A DNA stretch of 12,860 nt, from NCBI GenBank assembly GCA_964580995.1, contig CAZOMV010000134.1, forward strand, positions 1-12,860, read 5' to 3'. Of the stretch, positions 5,310-12,824 are shown in pieces. The stretch comes from JAKJEP01 sp964580995 (GTDB taxonomy: Bacteria; Planctomycetota; Phycisphaerae; Sedimentisphaerales; SM23-30). How positions within the stretch are numbered: the first letter of the stretch is position 1; every line of letters starts with the position of its first letter. The translations under genes were made by a program, and so were the position numbers. Below the pieces are notes generated by a model. It ran no database searches. It was not told the origin of the DNA and saw only the letters and a program-made list of their open reading frames with translations.

Positions 5310-6917
5310 ATGGTACAAAAAGTGATTCGAGAAATAATGTTTTTGGCGATGGTATCCACCGGATTGCACGTGATTTATGGCCAGCCGGCGGCGCAGGTGG
5401 ATGCGAAGGCGGAAGAGATTCTGAAGCAATTTTCGAAAAATCTGGCGGACAGCGGGGCGTTTCGCTTTACCGTGCAGGCCTCCACGCTGCAAAAGGAAGA
5501 TCAGCTCATTCAGGAGAAAAAGGATATCTATGAATTTGCCATGCAGCGGCCCAATCAGGTGAGCATGGTACATAAGCAGGGGCTTTTCGGCCCTACGCTG
5601 GTCAGCAACGGTATGGAACTGGTACTATACATGTCCCTATCTAATCAATACCTGGCGGAAAGTGCGCCGGCGGATTTTGGCAACCTGTTTGAACAGGGAC
5701 AGTCAGGTGCAATCGTATCGCAGACCATTCCGTTAGCGGATGCGTTCTTTGCGCCAGATCCCTATGCCGGGATTGTGAAAGATGTCCGCACAATCACGTA
5801 TGAAGGGCTGGTCGAGCGGGAAGGCAGTTCCTGTCATAGGATCAAATTTATTCAGGAGAATATGGATTGGAAGCTGTGGCTGGAGGAAAAAAGCCCGGTG
5901 GTAATCCGGCGGATTGAGGCGGATATCAGCAAGCAGATTTTGCAGGCGATGCCGGACAAGGCCGATTCGCTCCGTTATGAATTTGCCTGGGATTTTTCCG
6001 ATTGGGAACTGGATGGCCAAGAGATGGAGAAGTATTTCCAGTTTACGCCTCCGGCCGCGGCGAAAAAGGTAAAGGAATTTACCAATCCGGGCGGGGAACA
6101 AAAGCACCGGATGGTGGGTGAGACAGCGCCGAATTTCAAGCTGAGGAATCTGGAGAATCAGGAGGTGGAACTGGCCAGCCATCTCGGCAAGGATGTAGTG
6201 ATTCTGGATTTCTGGGCGTTACGGTGCGGGCCATGCCGGACGGCGCTGCCGATTCTGGCGGAAGTAACGCAGGGGTACAAAGACAAGTCGGTGGTGTTCT
6301 ATGCCTTGAATACCGAAGATGAAGCGGCAAGCATCAAGGATTACCTGCAGGCACAGAACCTGAGCTTCCCTGTGCTGCTGGGGCGGGGCGGAGAGGTGCC
6401 GGGCCTTTACGGGCTGGAATATCTGCCGCAGACGGTGCTGATCGACAAGCAGGGGGTCATCCAGAATATCCATATCGGCGCGCTGCCGAATCTGAAAGAA
6501 GTGCTGACGGAAGAGATTGAGGCGCTGCGGAACGGTCAGAATCTGGTGGCCAAGGCGGATTTGGCCTGTATGGAAGCGGCTTTTTCACCGGCGGAACCGA
6601 CCGCGGGGAAACCAATCGTCTTTACTTGCACGGTACAGAATAAGGGGACAGAATCGTATGCGGGAACCTATCATGTGGTGCTGCTGATGAATAATAAACA
6701 GATTTTTGACGGGGTAGGAAATGCGGACTTGGCACCGGAGGGGAAGATGCCATTTTCCCCGGCACAGACCGACTGGGATATGCAGGTGGAGGCGGAAGGC
6801 AGCTATCCCTATAAACTGCTGGTAATTCCGGGTGGCGATTTTATCGAAAAGAATCCGAAGGATAACACGCTGGAGGGAATATTGAAAGTAAATCCGGCAA
6901 AAGCGGCAAAACCGTAA
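5310..6917 (+). CDS. Secreted LolA-like / thioredoxin-fold (TlpA-type) / CARDB-like protein
   Basis: This 535-residue protein appears to have three modules. Residues 1-24 look like a signal peptide (basic start, hydrophobic IMFLAMVSTGLHVIYG), placing it outside the cytoplasmic membrane. Residues about 31-250 resemble the LolA/DUF2092-type beta-rich domain (EEILKQFSKNLADSGAFRF, then a run of strands). From GETAPNF at about 270 to about 410 is an AhpC/TSA-TlpA-type thioredoxin domain with the active site CGPC at 306-309, a cis-Pro region near YLPQTVLID, and the usual FWA lead-in. Residues about 413-526 look like an Ig-like CARDB domain (FTCTVQNKGTESYAG). Such proteins are thought to reduce or oxidise thiols in the periplasm; the substrate is unknown. 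AAAGGA 6 bases before the ATG supports the start. It is 27 bp from the next gene. Confidence 0.75.
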   Translation: MVQKVIREIMFLAMVSTGLHVIYGQPAAQVDAKAEEILKQFSKNLADSGAFRFTVQASTLQKEDQLIQEKKDIYEFAMQRPNQVSMVHKQGLFGPTLVSNGMELVLYMSLSNQYLAESAPADFGNLFEQGQSGAIVSQTIPLADAFFAPDPYAGIVKDVRTITYEGLVEREGSSCHRIKFIQENMDWKLWLEEKSPVVIRRIEADISKQILQAMPDKADSLRYEFAWDFSDWELDGQEMEKYFQFTPPAAAKKVKEFTNPGGEQKHRMVGETAPNFKLRNLENQEVELASHLGKDVVILDFWALRCGPCRTALPILAEVTQGYKDKSVVFYALNTEDEAASIKDYLQAQNLSFPVLLGRGGEVPGLYGLEYLPQTVLIDKQGVIQNIHIGALPNLKEVLTEEIEALRNGQNLVAKADLACMEAAFSPAEPTAGKPIVFTCTVQNKGTESYAGTYHVVLLMNNKQIFDGVGNADLAPEGKMPFSPAQTDWDMQVEAEGSYPYKLLVIPGGDFIEKNPKDNTLEGILKVNPAKAAKP

Positions 6918-6944
6918 GCCGGCCATGATTTGGTGTTTTGTGAA

Positions 6945-8345
6945 ATGATGAAACGAAACAATCCGAAATTTGTTGTATTGAGTGTTGACGGAGTGCCGCT
7001 GGGTCTGGCGCAGAAGCTGGCGGCGCGCGGGGACATGCCGAACCTGGCACGGTTGGCCGAGCGGTCGCCGCTGCGTCAGATGCGTTCGGTGCATCCGACG
7101 GTTTCGTGCGTGGCGTGGGCCACTTACATGACAGGCAAGAATCCGGGCAAGCACGGCATCTATGGATTCATTGACCGGCGGGCGGACAGCTACAATCTGA
7201 CGTTTCCCAATGCCGAGGCGATGAAGACAGAGAATCTCTGGGAGATATTGTCGCGGGCGGGGAAGAAGGTGTTCGGGATGAATGTGCCGACCAGTTATCC
7301 GCCGCGGCCGGTGAACGGGATTTTGATCGGGTGTTTTCTGGCGCCTTCGCTGGATAAGGTTGCGTACCCGGCGCGGGTGGGAGACTATCTGCGTTCGATT
7401 GATTATCAGATTGACAGCGACGCGGCGCTGGCGCGGCGGGACAAGCGGGCGATGCTGGGGAATCTGGATCAAGTGTTGGAGAAACGTTCGGAGGCGATGT
7501 TTCATTTTCTGGAGGAGGAGAGCTGGGATTTCTTTCACACGCATATCATGGGCAGCGACCGGATCAATCATTTTCTCTGGGAGAAGATGGAGGAGGGAGA
7601 CCGGGAGTTTGCCCCGGCGTTTTATGCGTATTACCGGCGGATCGATGCGGTGATCGGGAAGCTGGTGGAGCGGATCCCGGAGGAAACGCCGCTGCTGATC
7701 TTCAGTGACCACGGGTTCTGCCGGATTAAGCAGGAGGTACAATTGTCCCGCTATTTGGTGGAGCGGGGCTGGACGGCGGCGGCGGAGAAGGTGCAGCATC
7801 CGCTGTCGATTGATCCGAGGCGGAGCCGGGCCTATTGCCTGATACCGGGGCGGATTTATGTGAACGTGCAGGGGCGGGAGCCGGGCGGGATCGTGCCGGC
7901 AGAGGAATATCAGGCCACACGAGAGGCCCTGGCGAAAGATCTGCTGGCATTGCAAACGCCGGCCGGCGATAAGGTAATCAAAAAAGTAATGCGGCGGGAA
8001 GAGATATACTGGCCGGATGGCTGTTTTGGCCCGCAGCCGTTCACGCCGGAAGAAACGGCTCGGGCGCGAGGGACATTCGGCCAGGCGGCGGATCTGATCG
8101 CGATTCCGTATGATGGTTATGATTTGAAATTGGGCCTGGCCGGCACGGCACTGTTTCAGAAGACGGAGCTGGAGGGGATGCACACATACGATGATGCGTT
8201 TATGCTGGCGCGGGGGGTAGAACTGCCGGGTGAGAATCTGGAGATTCTGCAACTGGCCCGGGCGATATTGGAACGAATGGGCGTGGAGGCGGCGGCGGAT
8301 CTGGACGGGGGCGGACCGGCGGTGACGCCCGGAATGGAATTATAA
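6945..8345 (+). CDS. AlkP-superfamily phosphodiesterase/phosphohydrolase
   Basis: This protein of about 466 residues is of the type I phosphodiesterase/nucleotide pyrophosphatase kind (AlkP superfamily, COG3379-like). The metal and catalytic elements are in order. VVLSVDG has the first metal Asp (15). HPTVSCVAWATYMTGKNPGKHGI (50-72) has the likely nucleophile Ser54. GSDRINHF (203-210) has Asp205 and His209. SDHGF (254-258) has Asp255 and His256. A late His sits in GMHTYDDAF. The superfamily includes phosphatases, phosphodiesterases and sulfatases with two metal ions, so the substrate cannot be read from sequence. There is no signal peptide, so it is probably cytosolic. The start is uncertain: TTG at 6930, GTG at 6933, or ATG at 6945 or 6948. 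I prefer 6945, which has only a weak GGTG upstream. It lies between the thioredoxin-fold gene and cysD (17 bp away), implying a link with sulfate activation. Confidence 0.8.
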   Translation: MMKRNNPKFVVLSVDGVPLGLAQKLAARGDMPNLARLAERSPLRQMRSVHPTVSCVAWATYMTGKNPGKHGIYGFIDRRADSYNLTFPNAEAMKTENLWEILSRAGKKVFGMNVPTSYPPRPVNGILIGCFLAPSLDKVAYPARVGDYLRSIDYQIDSDAALARRDKRAMLGNLDQVLEKRSEAMFHFLEEESWDFFHTHIMGSDRINHFLWEKMEEGDREFAPAFYAYYRRIDAVIGKLVERIPEETPLLIFSDHGFCRIKQEVQLSRYLVERGWTAAAEKVQHPLSIDPRRSRAYCLIPGRIYVNVQGREPGGIVPAEEYQATREALAKDLLALQTPAGDKVIKKVMRREEIYWPDGCFGPQPFTPEETARARGTFGQAADLIAIPYDGYDLKLGLAGTALFQKTELEGMHTYDDAFMLARGVELPGENLEILQLARAILERMGVEAAADLDGGGPAVTPGMEL

Positions 8346-8362
8346 TATCAGGAGTATGATGG

Positions 8363-9160
8363 ATGGATAGACTGGATCAACTGGAAAGCCAAAGCATATA
8401 TATTATCCGCGAGGCGTATTATCATTACAAGAAGCTGGCGCTGCTGTGGTCGATCGGGAAGGATTCGACGACGCTGGTGTGGCTGTGCCGCAAGGCGTTT
8501 TTCGGGAAGATTCCGTTTCCGGCGCTGCATATCGACACGAGCTACAAGTTTCCGGAGATGTATGCATTTCGGGATGAGTACAGTAAAATATGGGACATGG
8601 ATCTGCTGGTATCGCGGAATGCGGAGGCGATAGCGGCGGGGATGGGCTGCGGGAAGAAGCTGGAATGCTGTACCGCCCTGAAAACGGAGGGGCTGAAGCA
8701 GGCGATAGCCAGGTATGGATTCGAGGCGCTGCTGCTGGGGATCCGGCGGGATGAGCACGGGATCCGGGCGAAGGAGCGGTATTTTTCGCCGCGGGATGAG
8801 CAGTTCAAATGGAATTATCAGGATCAGCCGCCGGAGCTGTGGGATCAGTACAAGAATCAGGCGGAGGAAAAAACGCATATCCGGGTGCATCCGCTGCTGC
8901 ACTGGACGGAGCTGGACATTTGGCGTTATATCCAGCGGGAACAAATTCCGATTACGCATTTGTATTTTTCGAAGGAGGGGAAACGGTATCGCAGCATCGG
9001 GTGCACGACCTGCTGCAGTCCGATTGTGTCGCAGGCCGGCAATGTGGAGGAGATCGTCCGGGAGCTGGAGACGACCAATACGTCCGAACGGGCGGGAAGG
9101 GCGCAAGACAAGGAAGATACCTATACGATGCAGAAGCTGCGGGCGCTGGGATACATGTAA
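8363..9160 (+). CDS. cysD: Sulfate adenylyltransferase subunit 2 (CysD-like)
   Basis: This is the catalytic subunit of bacterial ATP sulfurylase, which makes APS and pyrophosphate from ATP and sulfate in partnership with CysN. The 265 residues carry the PP-loop SIGKDST (30-36), HIDTSYKFPEMYAFRDEY (56-73), GIRRDEHGIRAKERYFSPRD (126-145), the RVHPLLHWTELDIW block (174-187) and GCTTC (213-217). It is shorter than Escherichia coli CysD (about 300 residues), mainly at the N-terminus. The last residues are LRALGYM, where typical CysD proteins end in a Gly-Tyr-Phe tail. GGAG 8 bases upstream fixes the start; two nearer ATGs are out of frame. A PAPS-reductase-type annotation would be a mistake: the fold is shared, but the extended 'RRDE..RAKER' block is CysD-like. 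It is followed by a 101-bp gap with a repeat hairpin, then cysN. Confidence 0.88.
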   Translation: MDRLDQLESQSIYIIREAYYHYKKLALLWSIGKDSTTLVWLCRKAFFGKIPFPALHIDTSYKFPEMYAFRDEYSKIWDMDLLVSRNAEAIAAGMGCGKKLECCTALKTEGLKQAIARYGFEALLLGIRRDEHGIRAKERYFSPRDEQFKWNYQDQPPELWDQYKNQAEEKTHIRVHPLLHWTELDIWRYIQREQIPITHLYFSKEGKRYRSIGCTTCCSPIVSQAGNVEEIVRELETTNTSERAGRAQDKEDTYTMQKLRALGYM

Positions 9161-9198
9161 AGAAACCGCGGAACCGGTGAGCCGTTAAGAAAAAAAAG

Positions 9199-9226
9199 AT
9201 GGATTCCCGCCTGCACGGGAATGACA
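9199..9226. repeat. Dispersed hairpin repeat between cysD and cysN
   Basis: GGATTCCCG at 9201-9209 and CGGGAATGAC at 9216-9225 form a hairpin with a 7-bp perfect stem (9203-9209 with 9216-9222) and a 6-base loop. It is the reverse orientation of the GTCATTCC...GGAAT hairpins at 74-95 and 1073-1094. No T-run follows, so it is more likely an inserted repeat than a terminator. It may alter mRNA stability or the CysD:CysN ratio. Confidence 0.75.
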
Positions 9227-9261
9227 GCAAAAATCAAAATGAAAAAATAAGGAGAAAAGAT

Positions 9262-10494
9262 ATGCGGGAAAACTTGAAATTTGTAGCGGTGGGACATGTG
9301 GATCACGGCAAAAGCACGCTGATCGGGCGGCTGCTGTACGATACGAATTCGCTGCCGCCGGACAAGATGGAAGAAGTGCGGAAGATAAGCGAAGAGGCGG
9401 ACGGGACGCCGGAATTTGCATTTGTGATGGACCATCTGGAGGAAGAGCGGCAGAACCGGGTGACGATCGACACAGCCCAAATTTTTTTCAAGACGGCCAA
9501 GCGGGATTATGTGATAATCGATGCGCCGGGGCATAAGCAGTTTTTGAAAAATATGATTACCGGCTCGACGCAGGCGGAGGCGGCGCTGCTGCTGGTGGAC
9601 GCGGAGGAGGGGCTGCGGGAGCAGACGCATCGGCACGCGTATATGCTCAGCCTGCTGGGGATCCGGCAGATTATTGTGGTTATCAACAAGATGGATTTGC
9701 TGGGATACCGGCAGGAGCGGTTTACCGAAGTGTACGATGCGATGGTGGCTCGGTTGAATCAATTCAGGCTCAAGCCGCTGGTGGTGATTCCGATTTCCGC
9801 GCGGCAGGGAGAGAACGTAGCCAGCAAGAGCCGGAATATGGGCTGGTATGAGGGGCCGTGTTTGCTGGAGGCGCTGGATCAATTGCAATCGACCGCGGCG
9901 AAAACCGAAGGGGAGCTGCGGTTTCCGGTGCAGGATATTTATGAAATCGAGGGAGAGAAAATTATCGCGGGACGGATGGCCTCCGGGACGATCCGCCGCG
10001 GACAGGCGATCATCTTCCATCCTTCGGGCAAGTCGGCAACGGTGGATCATATCAAAAAATTTCCTACGCGCCATGACTCCGCCAGCCAGGGGGAATCGAT
10101 CGGGCTGGTAATCAAGGAAGGCGGGGCATTCAAGGCACTGAAACGCGGGGAAATTGCCTGCGATGCCGGTGCCTCACCGCAGGTGAGCAATACGCTGGTG
10201 GCGACGGTGTTCTGGATGAGCGGGGAGCCGCTGCGGAAAGGGGAGACCGTCGAGTTCAAGTGCGCTACCCAGCAGGTGGCCTGCAAGATTAAGAAGATCG
10301 CTAACCGGACGAATTCCTCGAGCCTGGAGGTGCTGGAGGAAAGTGCGGAGGAACTGCGGGATACGGAGGTGGCGCGAGTTACCCTGAAAACGGAGCAGTA
10401 TGTCTGCACGGATTCGTTCGAGTCCATCCCGGAAACCGGCCGGTTCGTGCTGATGCGGGACAACGATACGGTTGGGGGCGGCATTCTCCTGTGA
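9262..10494 (+). CDS. cysN: Sulfate adenylyltransferase GTPase subunit (CysN-like)
   Basis: This 410-residue translation-factor-type GTPase pairs with CysD to drive APS synthesis by GTP hydrolysis. G1 is GHVDHGKST (11-19). The switch I Thr is in RVTID (66-70), where most CysN proteins have GITID. G3 is DAPGH (87-91), G4 is NKMD (142-145) and G5 is SA (179-180). Beta-barrel domains 2 and 3 follow, with the C-terminus at VGGGIL(L). There is no C-terminal APS kinase domain. It is shorter than E. coli CysN (about 475 residues). I start it at 9262, where AAGGAG lies 7 bases upstream. An ATG at 9199 is in frame, but its 21 extra residues are only translated repeat hairpin and spacer. It is the last gene of the operon and ends 31 bp from the convergent dehydrogenase gene, with no obvious terminator between them. 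Confidence 0.88.
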   Translation: MRENLKFVAVGHVDHGKSTLIGRLLYDTNSLPPDKMEEVRKISEEADGTPEFAFVMDHLEEERQNRVTIDTAQIFFKTAKRDYVIIDAPGHKQFLKNMITGSTQAEAALLLVDAEEGLREQTHRHAYMLSLLGIRQIIVVINKMDLLGYRQERFTEVYDAMVARLNQFRLKPLVVIPISARQGENVASKSRNMGWYEGPCLLEALDQLQSTAAKTEGELRFPVQDIYEIEGEKIIAGRMASGTIRRGQAIIFHPSGKSATVDHIKKFPTRHDSASQGESIGLVIKEGGAFKALKRGEIACDAGASPQVSNTLVATVFWMSGEPLRKGETVEFKCATQQVACKIKKIANRTNSSSLEVLEESAEELRDTEVARVTLKTEQYVCTDSFESIPETGRFVLMRDNDTVGGGILL

Positions 10495-10525
10495 TTGGGG
10501 GAGGCGGATTTTAATTCACAAATAT

Positions 10526-11809
10526 TCATCCCCGTACGGAAGGAATATTTTGAATCACCTGCAGATTTCCGTCGCGTGCCCCTTCCAGAACCCGGCCCAA
10601 ATACTCATCCACCATTTCCGCGGTAAGTGGCACGGGCATATTTTCCAGCTTCATTTTTAGCTGGGGATTCTTTGCGGCGGCCAAGGCCCGCTGGATATGG
10701 TCCTGGGTAAACCCTTTCACATCACCCAGGCGGGTAGGAAATCCGATCCGGCGGGCAAAGGCAAACATTCCTTCTGCCACCACCACACCCAGGTCACGCC
10801 CGGAAAGACCCGATGGATCCTTAGAGAGGCAGCCCGCCTGATGGTATATTTTCCCCATGATCCGCAAGGGTCTTTCAATCACGGGAGCAAAAAAAACCGT
10901 GTAATACGGGTTCATAATTGCACAGGCGCGGCCGTGCGCAAGAATATCCACCAGCGAAAAGCTCGTCAGATGGCCGCCGTTTGTTCCCCCCAGCATAATG
11001 GCATATCCTCCCAGGTCCGTCGCCAGGCACAGTGCCTCCCGCCCTGTTTCATCGACCGGATTTTGCAGCACCTGCGGCAGATGTTTCAGTACCAGTTGCA
11101 GCGCAGTCACCATGATTCTTTCGATCTGTTCATAACAGGCTTTGCCAAGGGACCCGTAGAGCACCTCGACACAATGGGCGATACCGTCCATCGCTCCATC
11201 CGCCGTTAAATCTGGGGACGCGGTATGGGTAACCTGATAATCAAACATCGGATATGCCGGCACGATTGCTTCGTCCACAATCAACTTTTTCTGCCCGGTT
11301 GTCAGATCGGTGATATTGGAATATTTGGTCAAATGGGCAGCGGAACCGGCGGCGGTTTGAATGGCAATATGAGGCGAGAGTTGCTTGCCGGTTTTTTGCA
11401 GCGTTTCACTCACCTTGCCGGTACCGAAATACGACTCCAGGTCTCCGCCCAGCGTTCGCAAGACTTCCGCCGCCTTGACCGCGTCGATGGTGCTGCCGCC
11501 CCCAAAACTGATAATGGTCTGGGGATTCTGTTTTTGTAATTCCTGTTGAATCCGGAATACATCCTCCCGCGGAGCGTTCGGGTGTGCTCCTCGAATATGA
11601 ACCTTCAGTTCCACCTGGGCATTCCGCAGGGATTGCCGGATCGCCAACAGATACCGATCTATGCCGAAAAAACCTGATGAGATGAGAATCGCGTTTTTCC
11701 CAGACTTTCTGGTGATTGGCCCAACCTGGGATAAAATCCAGTTTCCGAAACAATAACTCTCCCCCTTGAATTCTTTTAATAAATGTCTTGCCGTTTCGAA
11801 CTCTGACAT
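10526..11809 (-). CDS. Iron-containing alcohol dehydrogenase
   Basis: This 427-residue, full-length group III (Fe-dependent) alcohol dehydrogenase oxidises an alcohol or reduces an aldehyde or ketone with NAD(P). The nucleotide-binding SFGGGSTID is at 101-109. The four expected metal ligands are present: Asp208 and His212 in DGIAHCVE (4 apart, as in FucO), and His280 and His292 in GGHLTSFSLVDILAHG. The last spacing is two residues shorter than in FucO. This marks a subfamily with a modified loop, together with the GSAAHLTKYSNITD segment (155-168). The substrate cannot be assigned. The start at 11809 is fixed because an in-frame stop lies 34 bases upstream; its ribosome-binding site is weak. 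It is convergent with cysN and not part of that operon. It lies in DNA of similar composition to the operon, so it is probably resident rather than recently acquired. Confidence 0.9.
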   Translation of the reverse strand: MSEFETARHLLKEFKGESYCFGNWILSQVGPITRKSGKNAILISSGFFGIDRYLLAIRQSLRNAQVELKVHIRGAHPNAPREDVFRIQQELQKQNPQTIISFGGGSTIDAVKAAEVLRTLGGDLESYFGTGKVSETLQKTGKQLSPHIAIQTAAGSAAHLTKYSNITDLTTGQKKLIVDEAIVPAYPMFDYQVTHTASPDLTADGAMDGIAHCVEVLYGSLGKACYEQIERIMVTALQLVLKHLPQVLQNPVDETGREALCLATDLGGYAIMLGGTNGGHLTSFSLVDILAHGRACAIMNPYYTVFFAPVIERPLRIMGKIYHQAGCLSKDPSGLSGRDLGVVVAEGMFAFARRIGFPTRLGDVKGFTQDHIQRALAAAKNPQLKMKLENMPVPLTAEMVDEYLGRVLEGARDGNLQVIQNIPSVRG

Positions 11810-12135
11810 AGCCGCTTTTCGAGGTAAGGGTGCATCTTTTGGTCATCAGTCTAGCCTGGCCGGCATCCATAGTACCAACTTTTGGGAAGAGAACCAAATA
11901 ATAAACTTACCCTTTAACTTTCTTGCAATATTGTCCGATTGGGTGTAAAGTCATGGAAATTTTATTTGAATGCGGCTTAGCAGGCTTTTTTGATATAAAC
12001 ACGGACCATAAATGGTTATTCACAGCCAAAACTACGATGCCGAAAAACTAACCGATAGTATCATTCGCCAACTGGGTTGGATTTGTCAGACCCATGCTTT
12101 ATTGAATGACATAAGTGCTTATAAATAAATGAGAT
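11810..12135. other. Spacer between dehydrogenase and tRNA, with a doubtful 38-codon ORF
   Basis: The 12012-12128 plus-strand frame could encode 38 residues, with AEKLTDSIIRQLGWICQTHA in the middle and SAYK at the end. It stops 7 bp before the tRNA and has no clear ribosome-binding site. It could be the 3' fragment of a lost gene, but I recognise nothing. A second frame from 11953 (MEILFECGLAGFFDIN...) is even shorter. No strong promoter for the tRNA is seen: TTGAAT (12102-12107) and TATAAA (12120-12125) are only 12 bp apart. Confidence 0.3.
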
Positions 12136-12221
12136 GGAGAGGTGTCCGAGTGGCCGATGGAGCTGGTTTCGAAAACCAGTGTGCGGTTTCCGTACCGCGG
12201 GTTCGAATCCCGCCCTCTCCG
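12136..12221 (+). tRNA. tRNA-Ser (anticodon CGA)
   Basis: This is an 86-nt class II tRNA. The acceptor stem GGAGAGG (12136-12142) pairs with CCTCTCC (12214-12220), and the discriminator is G at 12221. The anticodon stem CTGGT/ACCAG encloses the loop TTCGAAA, giving anticodon CGA, which reads the serine codon UCG. The long variable arm (CGGT...ACCG) fits tRNA-Ser. The T-arm has the loop TTCGAAT between GCGGG and CCCGC. The 3' CCA is not encoded (GTT follows), so it must be added after transcription. A broken tyrosine recombinase begins about 120 bp downstream, so this gene is a plausible integration site. Confidence 0.95.
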
Positions 12222-12298
12222 GTTCTTATTTTTCTGAAAAATCATAACTAATTGGAATTTAAGAGTTTAGTATTTCTTTTCTCATCCGGGAATCCTCT

Positions 12299-12330
12299 TT
12301 TGTGGAACTATTTGTGGAAGTTTTGTGGAA
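12299..12330. repeat. Triple direct repeat TTTGTGGAA upstream of the recombinase
   Basis: Three perfect copies of TTTGTGGAA lie at 12299-12307, 12311-12319 and 12322-12330, spaced 12 and 11 bp, or about one helical turn. They end 13 bp before the likely recombinase start. This looks like an iteron-type protein-binding array, possibly arm-type recombinase sites or an autoregulatory site. Confidence 0.6.
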
Positions 12331-12343
12331 GAAAGGTTCTCCG

Positions 12344-12824
12344 ATGAGTGGAAAAAAGACCCAATTAAATTGTGTAAAATCCACGCGCCAACAGCGTGTC
12401 GGACGGGTAACGATTTACCTTCGCGGTAAGATTTGGTACCTATATTACTGCGAGAATGGACGGCGGGTGCGCCGCCGGGTGGGGATATTACTGGCTGATG
12501 CGCAGAGGCTGGCAGCTCAGGTGAACGGCCAGTTGGCCAGTCATACGCCGGCATTTCCTATCTTTTCAGCCGGTTTCAGTGCCCCATTTACGGCAAAACT
12601 GGCTCAACTATCACGAGCAGGTATTGCGATCGACGCTGGCTACCATCCGTCGTTATCGAGCGGCAACTGATCATATACTGCACTTTGTTGATTATATCCA
12701 TACTGTCAATTCCGCAGATGCCTTTACTATTTCGACTGCGGAAGAATTCGCCCATTATCTTCGCCGGGTGCAGGTTACCCCAAATGGTCATCCGAATACG
12801 TCTATCCCGCATTTCTCACCATAG
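12344..12824 (+). pseudogene. Tyrosine recombinase/integrase fragment, frameshifted and truncated
   Basis: The ATG at 12344 has AAAGG 7-8 bases upstream. The first frame encodes an N-terminal DNA-binding region: VGRVTIYLRGKIWYLYYCEN, then RRVRRRVG and a helix ending VNGQLASH. About 12545-12555 the coding sense passes to the +1 frame, which continues FLSFQPVSVPHLRQNWL, NYHEQVLRSTLATIRRYRAA (the SAM-like core-binding domain) and AEEFAHYLRRVQVTPNGHPN before stopping at 12822-12824. The two halves together match the order of a phage-type or planctomycete-type site-specific recombinase. The catalytic domain with its Arg...His-x-x-Arg...Tyr residues is absent, and no frame continues it to the window end. 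It is therefore an inactive remnant unless the shift is a sequencing error and the rest lies further on. A position just downstream of tRNA-Ser fits an old integrated element. Confidence 0.75.

Noticed and set aside
6585..8252. Long minus-strand frame of 555 codons
   Set aside because: It is the antisense of the thioredoxin-fold and AlkP genes in GC-rich DNA; Arg/His/Pro-rich with no domain. The plus-strand genes have clear motifs.
9199..9261. N-terminal extension of CysN from the ATG at 9199
   Set aside because: The extension encodes the repeat hairpin and spacer; the ATG at 9262 has a strong AAGGAG and gives the normal CysN start.
8348..10074. Minus-strand frames opposite cysD and cysN
   Set aside because: Same reason: antisense shadows of well-identified genes.
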